Assembly: GCF_022483985.1 (NCBI RefSeq)
Contig: NZ_JAKVME010000002.1
Span: 62,001 to 126,000, forward strand
Source of the DNA: Acetobacter sp.
GTDB taxonomy: Bacteria; Pseudomonadota; Alphaproteobacteria; Acetobacterales; Acetobacteraceae
Direction: 5' to 3'
Length of the DNA stretch: 64,000 nucleotides
Shown: piece by piece, positions 1 through 10,400 of the stretch
Layout of the letters: each line of letters begins with the position of its first letter
Position numbering within the stretch: position 1 is the stretch's first letter
Notes under the pieces: model-generated
Told to the model about the DNA's origin: nothing
Database searches by the model: none
Seen by the model: only the letters and a program-made list of their open reading frames with translations
Translations under genes and position numbers: made by a program

Positions 1-1
1 C

Positions 2-1264
2 CCGGTCTCGACGCTGAATCTGGCGCATATGATCCCGCTCTCCGCCGTATGGGCCGGTCCTGAGCGGGATGTGCATTTCAAGGCGCCGCCGCTGTTCTAT
101 GGCAGGACGGCGGGGGCGACACCGTTCCGGTTTTCCCTGCATGTCGGGGATGTCGGCCATACGCTAATCGCCGGACCGACAGGAGCCGGCAAATCTGTCC
201 TGCTGGCGCTGCTGGCGTTGCAGTTCCGCCGGTATATGGGGGCGCAGATCTTCGCCTTCGATTTTGGCGGCTCCATGCGCGCGACAACACTTGGCATGGG
301 TGGCGACTGGCATGACCTCGGCGGTGGACTGGCTGACGGCGACACAGAAACTACCGCCGTTTCGCTCCAGCCGCTGGCAGCGATCGATGATCCGGATGAA
401 CGCAAATGGGCCAGTGAATGGCTGGGGCAGATTCTTGTCGGCGAAGGGGTAACGCTTACTCCCGAGGTGAAGTCTCACCTCTGGTCGGCGCTGAATTCCC
501 TGGCGTCTTCACCAATACAGGAACGGACCCTATCGGGGCTGGTCGCGCTGCTCCAATCCAACGCCCTGAAGCAGGCGCTGGCCCCGTACTGCCTTGCTGG
601 CCCCTACGGCCGCCTATTGGATGCGGACGCCGAGCGGCTGGGCGATGCCGATGTCGTGGTGTTCGAAACCGAGGGGCTGATCGGCTCCGGCGCGGCATCA
701 TCCGTGCTGTCCTACCTGTTCCACCGCATCGAGGGCCGTCTGGACGGTCGCCCGACGCTGCTGGTCATCGATGAAGGCTGGCTGGTGCTGGATGACGGGG
801 ACTTTGCCGGCCAGCTTCGGGAGTGGCTGAAAACCCTGCGTAAGAAGAATGCATCGGTGATTTTTGCCACCCAATCCCTGTCCGACATCGCCAACAGTCC
901 GATTGCGCCGGCCGTGGTGGAAAGCTGCCCGACGCGGATCTTCCTGCCGAACGAGCGGGCGATCGAGCCGCAGATCATGGCGCTCTATCGGGACTTTGGC
1001 CTCAACGACCGACAGATCGCCATCATCGCCCGTGCGGCCTCGAAGCGGGAATATTACTGCCAGACGCAGCGCGGCAACCGGCTGTTTGAACTTGGCCTCG
1101 GGCCGGTCGCACTTGCCCTGTGCGCCGCGTCCGGAAAGGACGACCACCGGCTGATCGACACGGTGTTGGCGGAACACGGGCGGGACGGTTTTCTCCCTGC
1201 CTGGTTTGACGCGCGTGGCGTCAAGTGGGCTGCCGACCTTCTGCGGGAAGGGGGCGTGTCATGA
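2..1264 (+). CDS. trbE: Conjugal transfer ATPase TrbE (VirB4 family), 5'-truncated by window edge
   Basis: C-terminal half of the VirB4-class ATPase that powers pilus assembly and substrate transfer in a P-type (Trb) type IV secretion system at the inner membrane. The frame is already open at base 2 and continues into the first ATG at 29, so that ATG is internal and the true start lies before the window. Counting from that ATG, a Walker A motif GPTGAGKS sits at residues 49-56 and a Walker B-like stretch LLVIDEGW near residue 245. Complete TrbE proteins are about 800 residues, so roughly half is missing. Its stop overlaps the trbJ start (ATGA). The gene order trbE-J-L-F-G-I supports the name. 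Family assignment is very secure. Confidence 0.93.
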   Translation, partial: PVSTLNLAHMIPLSAVWAGPERDVHFKAPPLFYGRTAGATPFRFSLHVGDVGHTLIAGPTGAGKSVLLALLALQFRRYMGAQIFAFDFGGSMRATTLGMGGDWHDLGGGLADGDTETTAVSLQPLAAIDDPDERKWASEWLGQILVGEGVTLTPEVKSHLWSALNSLASSPIQERTLSGLVALLQSNALKQALAPYCLAGPYGRLLDADAERLGDADVVVFETEGLIGSGAASSVLSYLFHRIEGRLDGRPTLLVIDEGWLVLDDGDFAGQLREWLKTLRKKNASVIFATQSLSDIANSPIAPAVVESCPTRIFLPNERAIEPQIMALYRDFGLNDRQIAIIARAASKREYYCQTQRGNRLFELGLGPVALALCAASGKDDHRLIDTVLAEHGRDGFLPAWFDARGVKWAADLLREGGVS

Positions 1265-1998
1265 GATATCGTCTGATTCCTACCGTTATGATCATTACTT
1301 TTACGGTTTCATCTTCTCCACCTGCTCAGGCGCAATGGGCGGTGTATGACGGCGCGAACCATGTTGAGAATGTGCTGATCGCGGCCCGGACGCTCCAGCA
1401 GATCGACAACCAGATCACCTCGCTGGCCAATCAGGCGCAGATGCTCGTCAACCAGGGTCGAAATCTGGCGAGCCTGCCGCTGTCGACCTTATCGACGCTG
1501 CAAGCAACGATTTCCCAGACGACGGCACTGCTCGCGCAGGCGCAGAATATTGCCTACAGCGTGCAGTCGGTCGAACAGCAATACCAGCACGCGTACACGT
1601 CAGTATCCTCCGGGATGTCCGACAGCGCCCTGTTCAGCCAGGCGCAGACACGCTGGCAGAATTCCGTCGGTGGGTTTGAAGATGCCCTGAAATTGCAGGC
1701 GCGGGTGGTGGGCAACATTCCGAGCGACAGTTCGGCCATGACGCAACTGGTCTCGGCCAGCCAGAGTTCCACGGGTGCATTGCAGGCGGCCCAGGCCGGA
1801 AACCAGCTTTTGGCCCTGCAATCCCGGCAGCTCTCCGACATCCAGGCCGAACTGGCCGCCAATGGTCGGGCCACGGCCATGCAACAGGCGCGCGACGCCG
1901 CAACGGAAGCGGAAAGTGACGCGCAGTATCAGCATTTCTCGCAGCATGACGCCTACGTGCCCGGCACCGTGTCCATGTTCGGCGGCAGCGGGAACTGA
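1261..1998 (+). CDS. trbJ: P-type conjugative transfer protein TrbJ
   Basis: Periplasmic VirB5-like component of the Trb mating apparatus, thought to sit at the pilus tip or base. The preferred start is the ATG at 1261, inside the trbE stop (ATGA). It gives a clean signal peptide, a short basic start and hydrophobic stretch ending ..PPAQAQ with likely cleavage after AQA near residue 25. A GTG or ATG further upstream would spoil it. The rest is Gln/Ala-rich and mostly helical, with repeated QIT/QAQ heptad-like runs (residues 45-120), as usual for TrbJ. Length about 245 residues is normal. No separate trbK (entry-exclusion lipoprotein) fits in the 5 bp before trbL, so trbK is absent here. Confidence 0.9.
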   Translation: MRYRLIPTVMIITFTVSSSPPAQAQWAVYDGANHVENVLIAARTLQQIDNQITSLANQAQMLVNQGRNLASLPLSTLSTLQATISQTTALLAQAQNIAYSVQSVEQQYQHAYTSVSSGMSDSALFSQAQTRWQNSVGGFEDALKLQARVVGNIPSDSSAMTQLVSASQSSTGALQAAQAGNQLLALQSRQLSDIQAELAANGRATAMQQARDAATEAESDAQYQHFSQHDAYVPGTVSMFGGSGN

Positions 1999-2003
1999 CG
2001 ATC

Positions 2004-3437
2004 ATGGCCACGAACGATGTCGGCGTTATCGACACTTTCCTGAATACCTTCACGATCACGATCGACAGTGGCTTCGGTCTGCTGAAGGGAAATGTCGTTT
2101 CTCTGACTGGGTCGTTGTCCGTGCTGGACGTCACCCTTGCCGGACTGTTCTGGGCTTGGGCTGCGGATGAGGACATCATCCAGCGTCTGGTGAAAAAGAC
2201 GCTCTATATCGGGTTTTTTGCGTTCCTGATCAACAATTTCGACCATCTCGCGAAGGTGGTGTTCGACAGTTTCGCCGCCATGGGTCTCAGGGCCGGTGGC
2301 GGCAGTCTGGCTCTGGGTGATTTCCTGCGACCCGGCCGACTGGCTTCCACCGGTTTCGATGCGGCCCAGCCCTTACTGGACTCTGTCCACAACCTGCTGG
2401 GTCCAGTCGCCTTCTTTACGAACTTCATCCAGATCTTCGTGCTCTGCCTGTCATGGCTGATCGTGCTGGCGGCGTTCTTCATTCTGGCCGTGCAGCTTTT
2501 CGTGGGGCTGATCGAGTTCAAGCTGACCACGCTGGCAGGGTTCGTGCTGATCCCCTTCGCCTTGTTTAACCGCACGGCCTTCCTGGCCGAGAAGGTGCTG
2601 GGCAATGTCGTATCATCGGGCGTGAAGGTGATGGTGCTGGCGGTGATCAGCGCCATCGCCTCCGTTCTGTTCAGGCAGTTCAACACCTCGTACGGCGATG
2701 CCGTGCCGACCATCGGCCAGGCGGTTTCGGTCGTGCTGGCGTCGGTGTCGATCGTCGGTCTGTCCATCTATGGCGGCAGCATCGCCAATGGGCTGATCTC
2801 CGGCGCCCCGCAGCTTGGTGCGGGAGCGGCCGTAGGGACCGGCATGGCCGTCGGCGCGATGGGCGCTGCCGCTGCGGCCGGTGTCGGGGCTGTCGCATCC
2901 GGTGGTGCCGCAGCCCTCGGCGCCACGGCTGCCGCCGCGCGGGGAGGGGCCGCGATCGCGGGGGCGGCTACGTCCGCCTATTCGGCCGGAGCCGCAGGCG
3001 CGTCTGGCGGCGCGGGTAGCATGGCTGCCGGGATCGGAGGCATGGGCCGGGCCGTCGGCGGGAACGTCGCGAATGCCGTCAAAGGGGCGGCCTCGCGTGC
3101 AGGCTCCTCCCTCAGAGAAAGCTACGCCGCCGGTGGACGCTGGGCCGAACGCGGGATGGGTGGAAACGACGCTGGGAATGGCGGTGGCGGTCGTGACCCA
3201 GGTGCTGGGCCAGGCGGCGGCAATCCCGGAGCCGGTGGCCCGGCTGGCGGCGGCGGCCCCTCGGGAGGCGCTCCCGAGGGCGGTGCCGGTTCCGCATCCG
3301 ACGGCGCGCCACCGCGCTGGGCGCAAAAGATGAAGCGCCGCAATGCCGCTGCCCATGCCGCCGAGGCGGCGCATGTCATCCGCTCCGCCGATGGCAGGGG
3401 CGGAAGTTCGAGCATTGATCTCTCGGAGAAAGAATGA
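2004..3437 (+). CDS. trbL: P-type conjugative transfer protein TrbL
   Basis: Polytopic inner-membrane channel component (VirB6 family) of the Trb secretion system. Hydrophobic segments fall between about residues 40-75, 130-190 and 200-265. They are followed by a long low-complexity tail rich in Ala and Gly (about residues 275-345) and a Gly/Pro-rich run with G-G-G-N-P-G-A motifs (about 390-430). Such a tail is common in TrbL. The start at 2004 lies 5 bp after the trbJ stop and the stop overlaps the trbF ATG (ATGA at 3434-3437), which indicates translational coupling. Family call is secure from sequence and position. Confidence 0.9.
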   Translation: MATNDVGVIDTFLNTFTITIDSGFGLLKGNVVSLTGSLSVLDVTLAGLFWAWAADEDIIQRLVKKTLYIGFFAFLINNFDHLAKVVFDSFAAMGLRAGGGSLALGDFLRPGRLASTGFDAAQPLLDSVHNLLGPVAFFTNFIQIFVLCLSWLIVLAAFFILAVQLFVGLIEFKLTTLAGFVLIPFALFNRTAFLAEKVLGNVVSSGVKVMVLAVISAIASVLFRQFNTSYGDAVPTIGQAVSVVLASVSIVGLSIYGGSIANGLISGAPQLGAGAAVGTGMAVGAMGAAAAAGVGAVASGGAAALGATAAAARGGAAIAGAATSAYSAGAAGASGGAGSMAAGIGGMGRAVGGNVANAVKGAASRAGSSLRESYAAGGRWAERGMGGNDAGNGGGGRDPGAGPGGGNPGAGGPAGGGGPSGGAPEGGAGSASDGAPPRWAQKMKRRNAAAHAAEAAHVIRSADGRGGSSSIDLSEKE

Positions 3438-4120
3438 TGTTCCGTCGCTCCACCTCACGCTACGGGATCACGCCCGAACCGGTGACACCCTATCAGAAAG
3501 CCGCCCAGGCGTGGGACGAACGGATCGGTTCCGCCCGCGTCCAGGCCCGCAACTGGCGACTGATGGCCTTTGGTAGCCTGTTCCTGTCAGCGGGGCTCGG
3601 GGCCGGGCTGGTCTGGCAATCCGCGCGCGGCACCATCACGCCGTGGGTGGTGCAGGTAGACAGGCTGGGGCAGGCGCAGGTCGTGGCCCCCGCGACAGCA
3701 GCCTATATGCCTGCCGATCCGCAGATCGCCTGGTATCTGGCACAGTTCGTTCATGACGTGCGCGCCCTGTCGTCGGACGCGGTGGTGGTCCGGCAGAACT
3801 GGCTGCGTGCCTATGATTTCACCACCACGTCGGGCGCGCAGGCGCTTAACGATTATGCCCGCCTGAACGATCCGTTTTCGCGGATCGGCCGCGAGCAGGT
3901 CGAGGTGGACATCGCCTCGGTGATCCGGGCCTCGCCCGGCAGTTTCCGCGTGGCCTGGACCGAGCGCCATTATCGTGACGGCGCGTTCACTGGCACCGAA
4001 CGCTGGACCGCCATCGTCTCGGTCGTTCTGCGCACGCCACGCGATGCCGATCATCTCAGGAAAAACCCTCTGGGCATATACGTCTCCGCCATCAACTGGT
4101 CGAAGGAGCTTGGCCAATGA
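3434..4120 (+). CDS. trbF: Conjugal transfer protein TrbF (VirB8 family)
   Basis: Bitopic inner-membrane assembly factor of the Trb apparatus. A cytoplasmic stretch of about 35 residues is followed by one membrane segment (about residues 45-65, LMAFGSLFLSAGLGAGLVWQ) and a periplasmic VirB8-like domain containing YMPADPQIAWYLAQF and a C-terminal NPLGIYVSAINWSKEL, both typical of TrbF. Length 228 residues is normal. It overlaps both neighbours by ATGA (trbL before, trbG after), so it belongs to one tightly coupled operon. Confidence 0.92.
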   Translation: MMFRRSTSRYGITPEPVTPYQKAAQAWDERIGSARVQARNWRLMAFGSLFLSAGLGAGLVWQSARGTITPWVVQVDRLGQAQVVAPATAAYMPADPQIAWYLAQFVHDVRALSSDAVVVRQNWLRAYDFTTTSGAQALNDYARLNDPFSRIGREQVEVDIASVIRASPGSFRVAWTERHYRDGAFTGTERWTAIVSVVLRTPRDADHLRKNPLGIYVSAINWSKELGQ

Positions 4121-5118
4121 TCCGTCGTGCTCTTCGTTTCCTCCCGCTGCTTGTGCTGCCCCTGTCCGCCTGCGCGGGGCAGTATCATCCGCCTGTCATT
4201 CACTACGATGACGCCGCGCAGGCGACACCTCTGCCGGACCCGCCGAAACCGGTGCGAGTGGTGGAGGTCGTGAAAGCGCTTCCCCTGCCTGGGCAACTGA
4301 AGCCGCTGCCGTCAGCGCGGCGCGTCCACCCTGCGCCTGAGGCGGTCGATCCGACAGCACGGGTCACACAGGCCAATCTGGCGGCCCGCATCCAGCCCAC
4401 GCGGGCCGGGTTCATCAATGCGGTGCAGGTCTACCCCTACAGTCCGGGTGCGCTTTATCAGGTTTACACTTCGCCGGGCGAGATCACCGACATCATGCTC
4501 CAGCAGGGTGAAAAGCTGGTGGGCACCGGGCCGGTGGCCGCCGGTGATACGGTACGCTGGATCATCGGCGATACCGAAAGCGGGGCAGGGGCGACCAAGC
4601 GCATCCATATCCTGGTCAAGCCGACGCGGCCAGACCTGACTACCAACCTGATCGTCAATACGGACCGGCGGACCTATCTGGCGGAACTGCGCTCCACGCC
4701 CGCCACGTATATGGCGTCGGTGTCGTGGGATTATCCCGAGGATGACCTGATTGCCCTGCACCGGCAGGACAGTGCGGCCGATGACGCTGCCCCGGTGGAT
4801 GTGGGGCTGGACCTGAACGCGCTGAATTTCCGTTATGCTATCCAGCTGGTGAAAGGGGGTACACCGCCCTGGCTGCCCGGCAGGGCCTTCGATGATGGTC
4901 ACAAGGTCTATATCGCCTTTCCGGCCGGCATAGGGCAGGGCGAACTGCCGCCGCTGTTCGTGCTGGGGGCGGATGGTGGCCCGGAACTGGTCAATTACCG
5001 GGTCCGTCAGAACTGGATGATCGTGGACCGCCTGTTTGCCGCCGCCGAACTGCGGCTGGGTGATAAGCATTCCGAGCAGCGTGTGCGCATCGTCCGCACC
5101 GACGGGCGGCCGTCATGA
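4117..5118 (+). CDS. trbG: P-type conjugative transfer protein TrbG (VirB9 family)
   Basis: Outer-membrane core-complex subunit of the Trb system. The N-terminus is a lipoprotein signal peptide with lipobox LSAC (Cys at about residue 19). A Pro-rich linker (residues 30-75) follows, then the VirB9/CagX-like domain: Y-P-Y-S-P-G-A-L-Y-Q-V-Y-T near residue 105, a phage-tail-like EITDIMLQQGEKL, and a C-terminal VNYRVRQNWMIVDRLFAAAELRLG. It overlaps trbF and trbI by ATGA on each side. TrbG, TrbI and TrbF would together form the envelope-spanning core. Confidence 0.92.
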   Translation: MIRRALRFLPLLVLPLSACAGQYHPPVIHYDDAAQATPLPDPPKPVRVVEVVKALPLPGQLKPLPSARRVHPAPEAVDPTARVTQANLAARIQPTRAGFINAVQVYPYSPGALYQVYTSPGEITDIMLQQGEKLVGTGPVAAGDTVRWIIGDTESGAGATKRIHILVKPTRPDLTTNLIVNTDRRTYLAELRSTPATYMASVSWDYPEDDLIALHRQDSAADDAAPVDVGLDLNALNFRYAIQLVKGGTPPWLPGRAFDDGHKVYIAFPAGIGQGELPPLFVLGADGGPELVNYRVRQNWMIVDRLFAAAELRLGDKHSEQRVRIVRTDGRPS

Positions 5119-6299
5119 CCGGGCAGGCGCCGACAGCCGGAAACTACTCTGCAGGTGCTGCGCGTGAGTCACTCCCCCCACCCGATCTGCGCCTGCGGGC
5201 CGATCGGCCGCGCGTAGTACGTCTGTCGCGCACCGTGGTCTGGTCGCTGGGCGGGGTCGGCATGGTCGCGGTGGCCTTCGCTCTGGGTTACGCCCTTCAG
5301 GCAAGCCATCGGGCGCCGTCCACGCCTACAGCGCAGGACACCGATGTCCGTCCCTCAGCCGATGGACTGGCGGGGCTGCCCTCCGATTATATCGGCAAGG
5401 ACGTGCCGAAGCTTGGTCCCGCGCTGCCCGGTGATCTCGGACGCGCCATCCTGCATGCGCAAGGGCAGGGGAAGGTGCCCGCCGGCACCGAAGACCACCG
5501 CGCCGCGCAAGAGGTCGAGGCGGCGATCGCGAGTCGGCTGTTCGTGCAGACGGGGGAACGTGACCGCGCCAGCGAACAGGCGATGCCGCCCGCGCCGGGC
5601 GCTCCTGCCACTCAGGGGCCGGCGTCCATCACGGCCGGACCACAGGCCGGAAACCTTGCCTTTCTGGAAGGGCAGCCGGATCGCGCGACAACCAGCCCCG
5701 ATCGCATCATGCCGCTGGTCTCGCCCTACGTCCTCCAGGCGGGTACCGTGATCACGGGTGCGCTGAACACGAAGATCAGCTCCGACCTGCCGGGGCAGAT
5801 CGTGGGGCATGTCACCCAGAACGTCTATGACAGCCCGACCGGCCGTTATCTCCTGATCCCGCAGGGCAGCACACTGTTCGGGGCCTATAACAGCAGCGTC
5901 TCCTTCGGACAGCAGCGGACCCAGATTATCTGGACGCGCCTGATCTTCCCCGATGGCGAGAGCCTCGTGCTGGAGAAACTGCCGGGCGCGGACGCTATCG
6001 GCCAGTCCGGGTTGTCCGACGAGGTCGACAATCATTGGGGCCAGCTTTTCAAAGCCGCCCTGGTGACGACCCTGCTCAGCGTGGGGTCAGAGGCGGGTAC
6101 CAGCCAGAGCGAAAACAATCTCGCCCAAGCCGTCCGTTCCGGTGCCAGCAACGGCTTCTCCATGGTCGGCAACCGCCTCATCGATCGCAGCCTGAACGTG
6201 CAGCCGACGCTTACCGACCGGCCGGGGCTGCCGTTCACAGTCATTCTCAGTCGCGATCTGTTGCTCAAACCCTACCAGAATGGAGGAAATCCAAGATGA
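5115..6299 (+). CDS. trbI: P-type conjugative transfer protein TrbI (VirB10 family)
   Basis: Envelope-spanning VirB10-like core subunit. A cytoplasmic N-terminus (about 40 residues), one membrane helix (about residues 45-65, GGVGMVAVAFALGYAL), a Pro/Ala-rich periplasmic linker and the conserved C-terminal VirB10 barrel. The barrel contains APYVLQAGTVITGAL-like sequence (here SPYVLQAGTVITGAL, residues 205-219), SDLPGQIVGHVTQNVYDS and GLPFTVILSRDLLLKPY at the end. Length 394 is normal. It overlaps trbG and the downstream DUF2274 gene by ATGA, closing the operon. Confidence 0.93.
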   Translation: MTGQAPTAGNYSAGAARESLPPPDLRLRADRPRVVRLSRTVVWSLGGVGMVAVAFALGYALQASHRAPSTPTAQDTDVRPSADGLAGLPSDYIGKDVPKLGPALPGDLGRAILHAQGQGKVPAGTEDHRAAQEVEAAIASRLFVQTGERDRASEQAMPPAPGAPATQGPASITAGPQAGNLAFLEGQPDRATTSPDRIMPLVSPYVLQAGTVITGALNTKISSDLPGQIVGHVTQNVYDSPTGRYLLIPQGSTLFGAYNSSVSFGQQRTQIIWTRLIFPDGESLVLEKLPGADAIGQSGLSDEVDNHWGQLFKAALVTTLLSVGSEAGTSQSENNLAQAVRSGASNGFSMVGNRLIDRSLNVQPTLTDRPGLPFTVILSRDLLLKPYQNGGNPR

Positions 6300-6529
6300 C
6301 AGAGCTGAAGATCACGGAAATCCCCGACGAGAAACCGGTGAAAATGACCGTGGCGTTACCTCCCGATATCCATCGCGATCTGCTTGCCTATGCGGCACTT
6401 TTTTCCGGCAACGATGGGGCGATGGACCCGGCCCGGCTGGTCGCACCCATGCTCCGGCAGTTCATGATGTCGGACAAAGGGTTCGCTAGGGCACGGAGGC
6501 GGGTAAAAGCAGCACCGCCGAAAAAGTAG
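6296..6529 (+). CDS. DUF2274 domain protein, end of trb operon
   Basis: Small protein of 77 residues of the DUF2274 family, which in many alphaproteobacterial and xanthomonad integrative elements directly follows trbI. It begins at the ATG inside the trbI stop (ATGA), with a GGAGG ribosome site about 9 bases upstream. The conserved core VKMTVALPPDIHRDLLAYA resembles the beta strand and first helix of a ribbon-helix-helix protein, so a DNA-binding or regulatory role is possible but unproven. Its stop lies 2 bp from the stop of the convergent LysR gene. Confidence 0.85.
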   Translation: MTELKITEIPDEKPVKMTVALPPDIHRDLLAYAALFSGNDGAMDPARLVAPMLRQFMMSDKGFARARRRVKAAPPKK

Positions 6530-6531
6530 TC

Positions 6532-7452
6532 TCATGTCCACGGACGATGAGCTTCTACATATCGGGCGAAGCTCCGGGCGCAGGGATTTTCATTGTCGGG
6601 TCGCCAGACAATCCCGAACTCCAGATGGGAGGAACCGCCGGCGTCGCGGATTTCCGTGATCGCGATGTCATGGCCATGCCGATCGCGGATCAGCGGCAGC
6701 CATGAGGCGGGAAGCAGGGCGATGCCTTCGTGATTCTGGACGAGCGCGACGATCCTGTTGCTGCCGATATCATGACGCCGGATCTTCGGGCCGATATCTG
6801 TCTCCCCGAGCTTGCGCTGCATGAGCGTCTCGAAGTCCTGACCAGCGTTGTCTCGTCCGATCAGGAATATTTCATGACGCAGGTCCGCCCAGGACACTTC
6901 CGGTTGTGTCGCGAGAGGATGACCGGTGGGGAGTGCGGCTACGATGCGGTCGCTCCACAGAGGCGTGACCCGTAACGCAGGGACCAGATTGCGGCGGGTG
7001 ACGACCGCGAAATCGATCTGCCCGTGCTGGAGGCGACGCAAAAGCCTTTTGCCTGTGCCCTCGGAATAACGAAAGACGATATCGGGATATGTGGTGCGGA
7101 ACTCCGCCGTGAAGGCGGAAAGCCTTCCAGGCAGGACGCAGGTCTGGATGCCGACGGAGATCTGGCCGTTCTCGCCCTTGCCCGTTCGCCGTGCGCGGGC
7201 GTTCATGCCGGCCACATTGTCCAGGATCGTCTGGCTCCAGCGGATGAATTCCTGGCCGAACGCAGTTGGTGCGGCACCGACCGGGGAGCGGGTGAACAGC
7301 CTGACATCAAGCCGCTCTTCAAGGTTGTGCAGGGACCGGCTGATGGCCGATTGTCGGGTGTTCAGGAAACGCGCCGCGCCGTGGATACTGCCGTGCTCGG
7401 CGATCGCCCGCACGCACAGCAGTTGCCACAGATCGAATGGCGGGCGGCGCAC
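6532..7452 (-). CDS. LysR-family transcriptional regulator
   Basis: A 306-residue LysR-type regulator. The N-terminal winged helix-turn-helix (residues 6-65) contains AAR-FLNTRQSAISRSLHNLEE, and a periplasmic-binding-like effector domain follows from about residue 95. A LysR gene tail-to-tail with the DUF2274/trb operon is a recurrent arrangement in this type of element. It starts 6 bp after the stop of the RND pump gene on the same strand, so it may instead be co-transcribed with the pump. Its targets and inducer cannot be told from sequence. Confidence 0.85.
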   Translation of the reverse strand: MRRPPFDLWQLLCVRAIAEHGSIHGAARFLNTRQSAISRSLHNLEERLDVRLFTRSPVGAAPTAFGQEFIRWSQTILDNVAGMNARARRTGKGENGQISVGIQTCVLPGRLSAFTAEFRTTYPDIVFRYSEGTGKRLLRRLQHGQIDFAVVTRRNLVPALRVTPLWSDRIVAALPTGHPLATQPEVSWADLRHEIFLIGRDNAGQDFETLMQRKLGETDIGPKIRRHDIGSNRIVALVQNHEGIALLPASWLPLIRDRHGHDIAITEIRDAGGSSHLEFGIVWRPDNENPCARSFARYVEAHRPWT

Positions 7453-7458
7453 GGCCCG

Positions 7459-10400
7459 TCACACCGTCTTGCTGCGGCGCGGCCTGATGACCGTATAGAC
7501 CGAGGGCAGCACGAAGAGCGTCATGGTCGTGCCGACGATCATGCCGACGACGATCACCGTGCCCAGTCCGAAGCGGCTGTTGGCTCCGGCGCCCGACGCC
7601 ATGACCAGCGGCAGCAGCCCCACCACCATCGCGCCGGTGGTCATGATGATCGGCCGGAAACGAATGCCGGCCGCAGTCCTGATCGCCGTCACCCGGTCCA
7701 GATGGTCGCGATGCAGAAGCTCGTTGGCGAACTCGACCATCAGGATGCCGTGTTTGCTGACGAGGCCGATCAGCGTGATCAGCCCGATCTCGGTGTAGAT
7801 ATTCAGCGTCGTCACGCCGAGGGCGAGCGGGATCAGGGCGCCAAAGACCGAGAGCGGCACGCTGATCAGGATGATGACCGGATCGGTAAAACTGTTGTAC
7901 TGGACAGACAGGACGAGATAGATCGCGATCAGCGCGAATGCGAAGGCAAAGACCAGCGCCTTGCCTTCCTGCACATATTGCCGCGCGTCGGACTGCCAGT
8001 CGTAGCTGTAACCGGCCGGAAACTCCGCTGCCCGTGCTTTGAGGAAGGCCACCGCATCGCCCATCGTGGCCCCCTTCGCGAGAATGGCCTGGAACGTGGC
8101 GGAGTTCTGCTGGCCGAACTGTGGCAGGCGGTTGGGTTCGACATCGACGCGAATGCTCGCCAGCGCCGACAGGGGCACCTGATGTCTGTCCCTGTCGCGG
8201 ACGTAGTAGGTTTTCAGCGCGTCGGGGGAGAGGCGCGCCCTTGGCACCGATTGCGGGATCACGTCATAGGAGCGGCCGTAATAGCCGAAACGGTTGACGT
8301 AGTTCTCGCCGATCATGGCGTTCAGGGCATCGCCGATCTGCTCCATGCGGATGCCCATGGCGTTCGCCTTCGTCCGGTCGACCGTGACCCGTACCACAGG
8401 GTTGTCGAAAGCGAGGTCGCTGTCCACCACTGCGAACAGCCCGCTTTTCTGCGCTTCCTCCCGCAGATGGGAGACGACGCCGAAGACGTTGCGGTAGGAG
8501 TCATCACTGCGGATGACCATCTGGACCGGCAGGCCACCGGTCGATCCGGGCAAGGAGGGGAGCTGGAACACGAAGACGCTGGTGCCTTGCAGGCCCGCCA
8601 CGCGCTGCTGGAGGTCCATCTGGATCTGGTCGGCATTGCGTCGGCGTTCACCCCAGTCGTCGAGATTGACCCCGCCGACGCTGTTGGCGATCCCTTCGAT
8701 GCCGTTCATCATCCAATGACTGTGCCCTTCCGGGATTTCGTCCATCTTGTCGTAGAGCGCCTGGGCGTAGGTCTCGACATAGTGGAGGTTGGCATATTGC
8801 GGCGCCTTCACCGCCGTCAGGACTAGGTCCTGGTCCTCGTTGGGCGCCAGCTCGCTCTGCGAGACATGCAGCATCACCGGGATCAGGAGGAAGATCACGG
8901 CGGCCGAGCCGAGGGGGATCCACCGATGGTGCAGCGAGAAATCGAGAACGGCCTCGTAGCGCGCGTTCATGAAGCCGAACACATGCTCCGCCATCCGCTC
9001 CATGAAGCCTTCCTTGTCCTTCGCTTTCAGCAGTTTGGCGCTCATGATCGGCGAGAGGGTGAGGGCGACCACGCCGGACACGACAACGGCACCAGCCAGC
9101 GTCAGGGCGAATTCCTTGAACAGTGTTCCGGTCAGCCCGCCCATAAAGGCGATGGGGGTATAAACGGCTGTCAGGGTGAAGGTCATCGCGATCACCGGGC
9201 CAGCGACCTCGCGCGCGCCGAGCAGGGCGGCGTCGAAGGGCGATTTGCCCTCCTCGATATGGCGGTGGACGTTCTCGATCACCACGATCGCGTCGTCGAC
9301 CACCAGCCCGATCGACAGCACCATGGCCAGCAGGGTGAGCAGGTTCAGGCTAAAGCCGAAGGTGTACATCAGCCCGACCGCGCCAAGCATCGAGAGGGGT
9401 ATGGTGGCGATCGGCACGATCACCGCCCGCACGGTACCGAGTGAGAGGTAAATCACAAGAATGACGATGAGCAGCGCCTCGATGAAGGTCTCGGTGACTT
9501 CGTCGATCGAGGCCTGAATGAAATGCGCGGTCTCGTAAGGAACGCGGACATCAATTCCCGGCGGGAGCGTCGCCTTGAGTTTCGGCATGATCTCGTTGAG
9601 ACGCGAGATGATCGTCAGCGGGTTGCCCGTTGGCGACGGTTCCAGACCCACGAAGATCGAAGGACGTGGTGTCGGCTTGCCATTCGGTGGCCGAAGCGTG
9701 CTGGTCTGCGAACTGGTGTCCGTATTGTCCGGCCCCAGTTCTGCGCGCCCGATGTCCCGCACCCGGATGACCCGGCCACCAGTCGAACGCAGTACCATAT
9801 CACGGAATTCCTCGACCGTTTTCAGATCCGTGTTGAGGTTGATATTGCTGATTGTATAGACGCCACGGATCCTGCCGGGTGCGGCCTGGAAATTGTTTTC
9901 CCGGATTGCCCGTGCCACGTCCTCGCCCGTCATGTCGTTGGCAGCTAGCTTCTCTGGGTTGAGCCAGAGCCGCATTGAAAGGCGCTGCTCTCCGAAATAA
10001 CTGATCTCGGATACACCCTCTATGCCCGAGAGCATCGGTGCTGCGACCCGATGGATATAATCCGAGATTTCGTAGAGAGGCCGCGTCGTGCTGGCAAAAC
10101 CGATATAGGCGACTGCGGTAAAGCCGCCCGATGTGCGTTTGATGACCGGGTCATACGCGCCTTCCGGCAGCCGGTATTTGACGGCATTCACCTTGGACAT
10201 CACGTCGGTCAGGGCGCGCATGGAATCATAATTCAGCATCATGCGCACCGTCACTACGCTGAGGCCCTGCGTCGTGGTGGAGGAAAGATAATCAATGCCC
10301 TCGACGGACGCGACGGCCTCGCTGATCGGCTGGGTCACGAAGCCCTGCATGAGGTCCGACGACGCGCCCGGATAGCGGGTCGAGATCAGGATCGTGGAGG

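Noticed and set aside
7024..8826. 600-codon rightward frame inside the LysR/RND region
   Set aside because: It is the complement of well-supported LysR and RND genes; His/Asp-rich composition typical of an antisense shadow.
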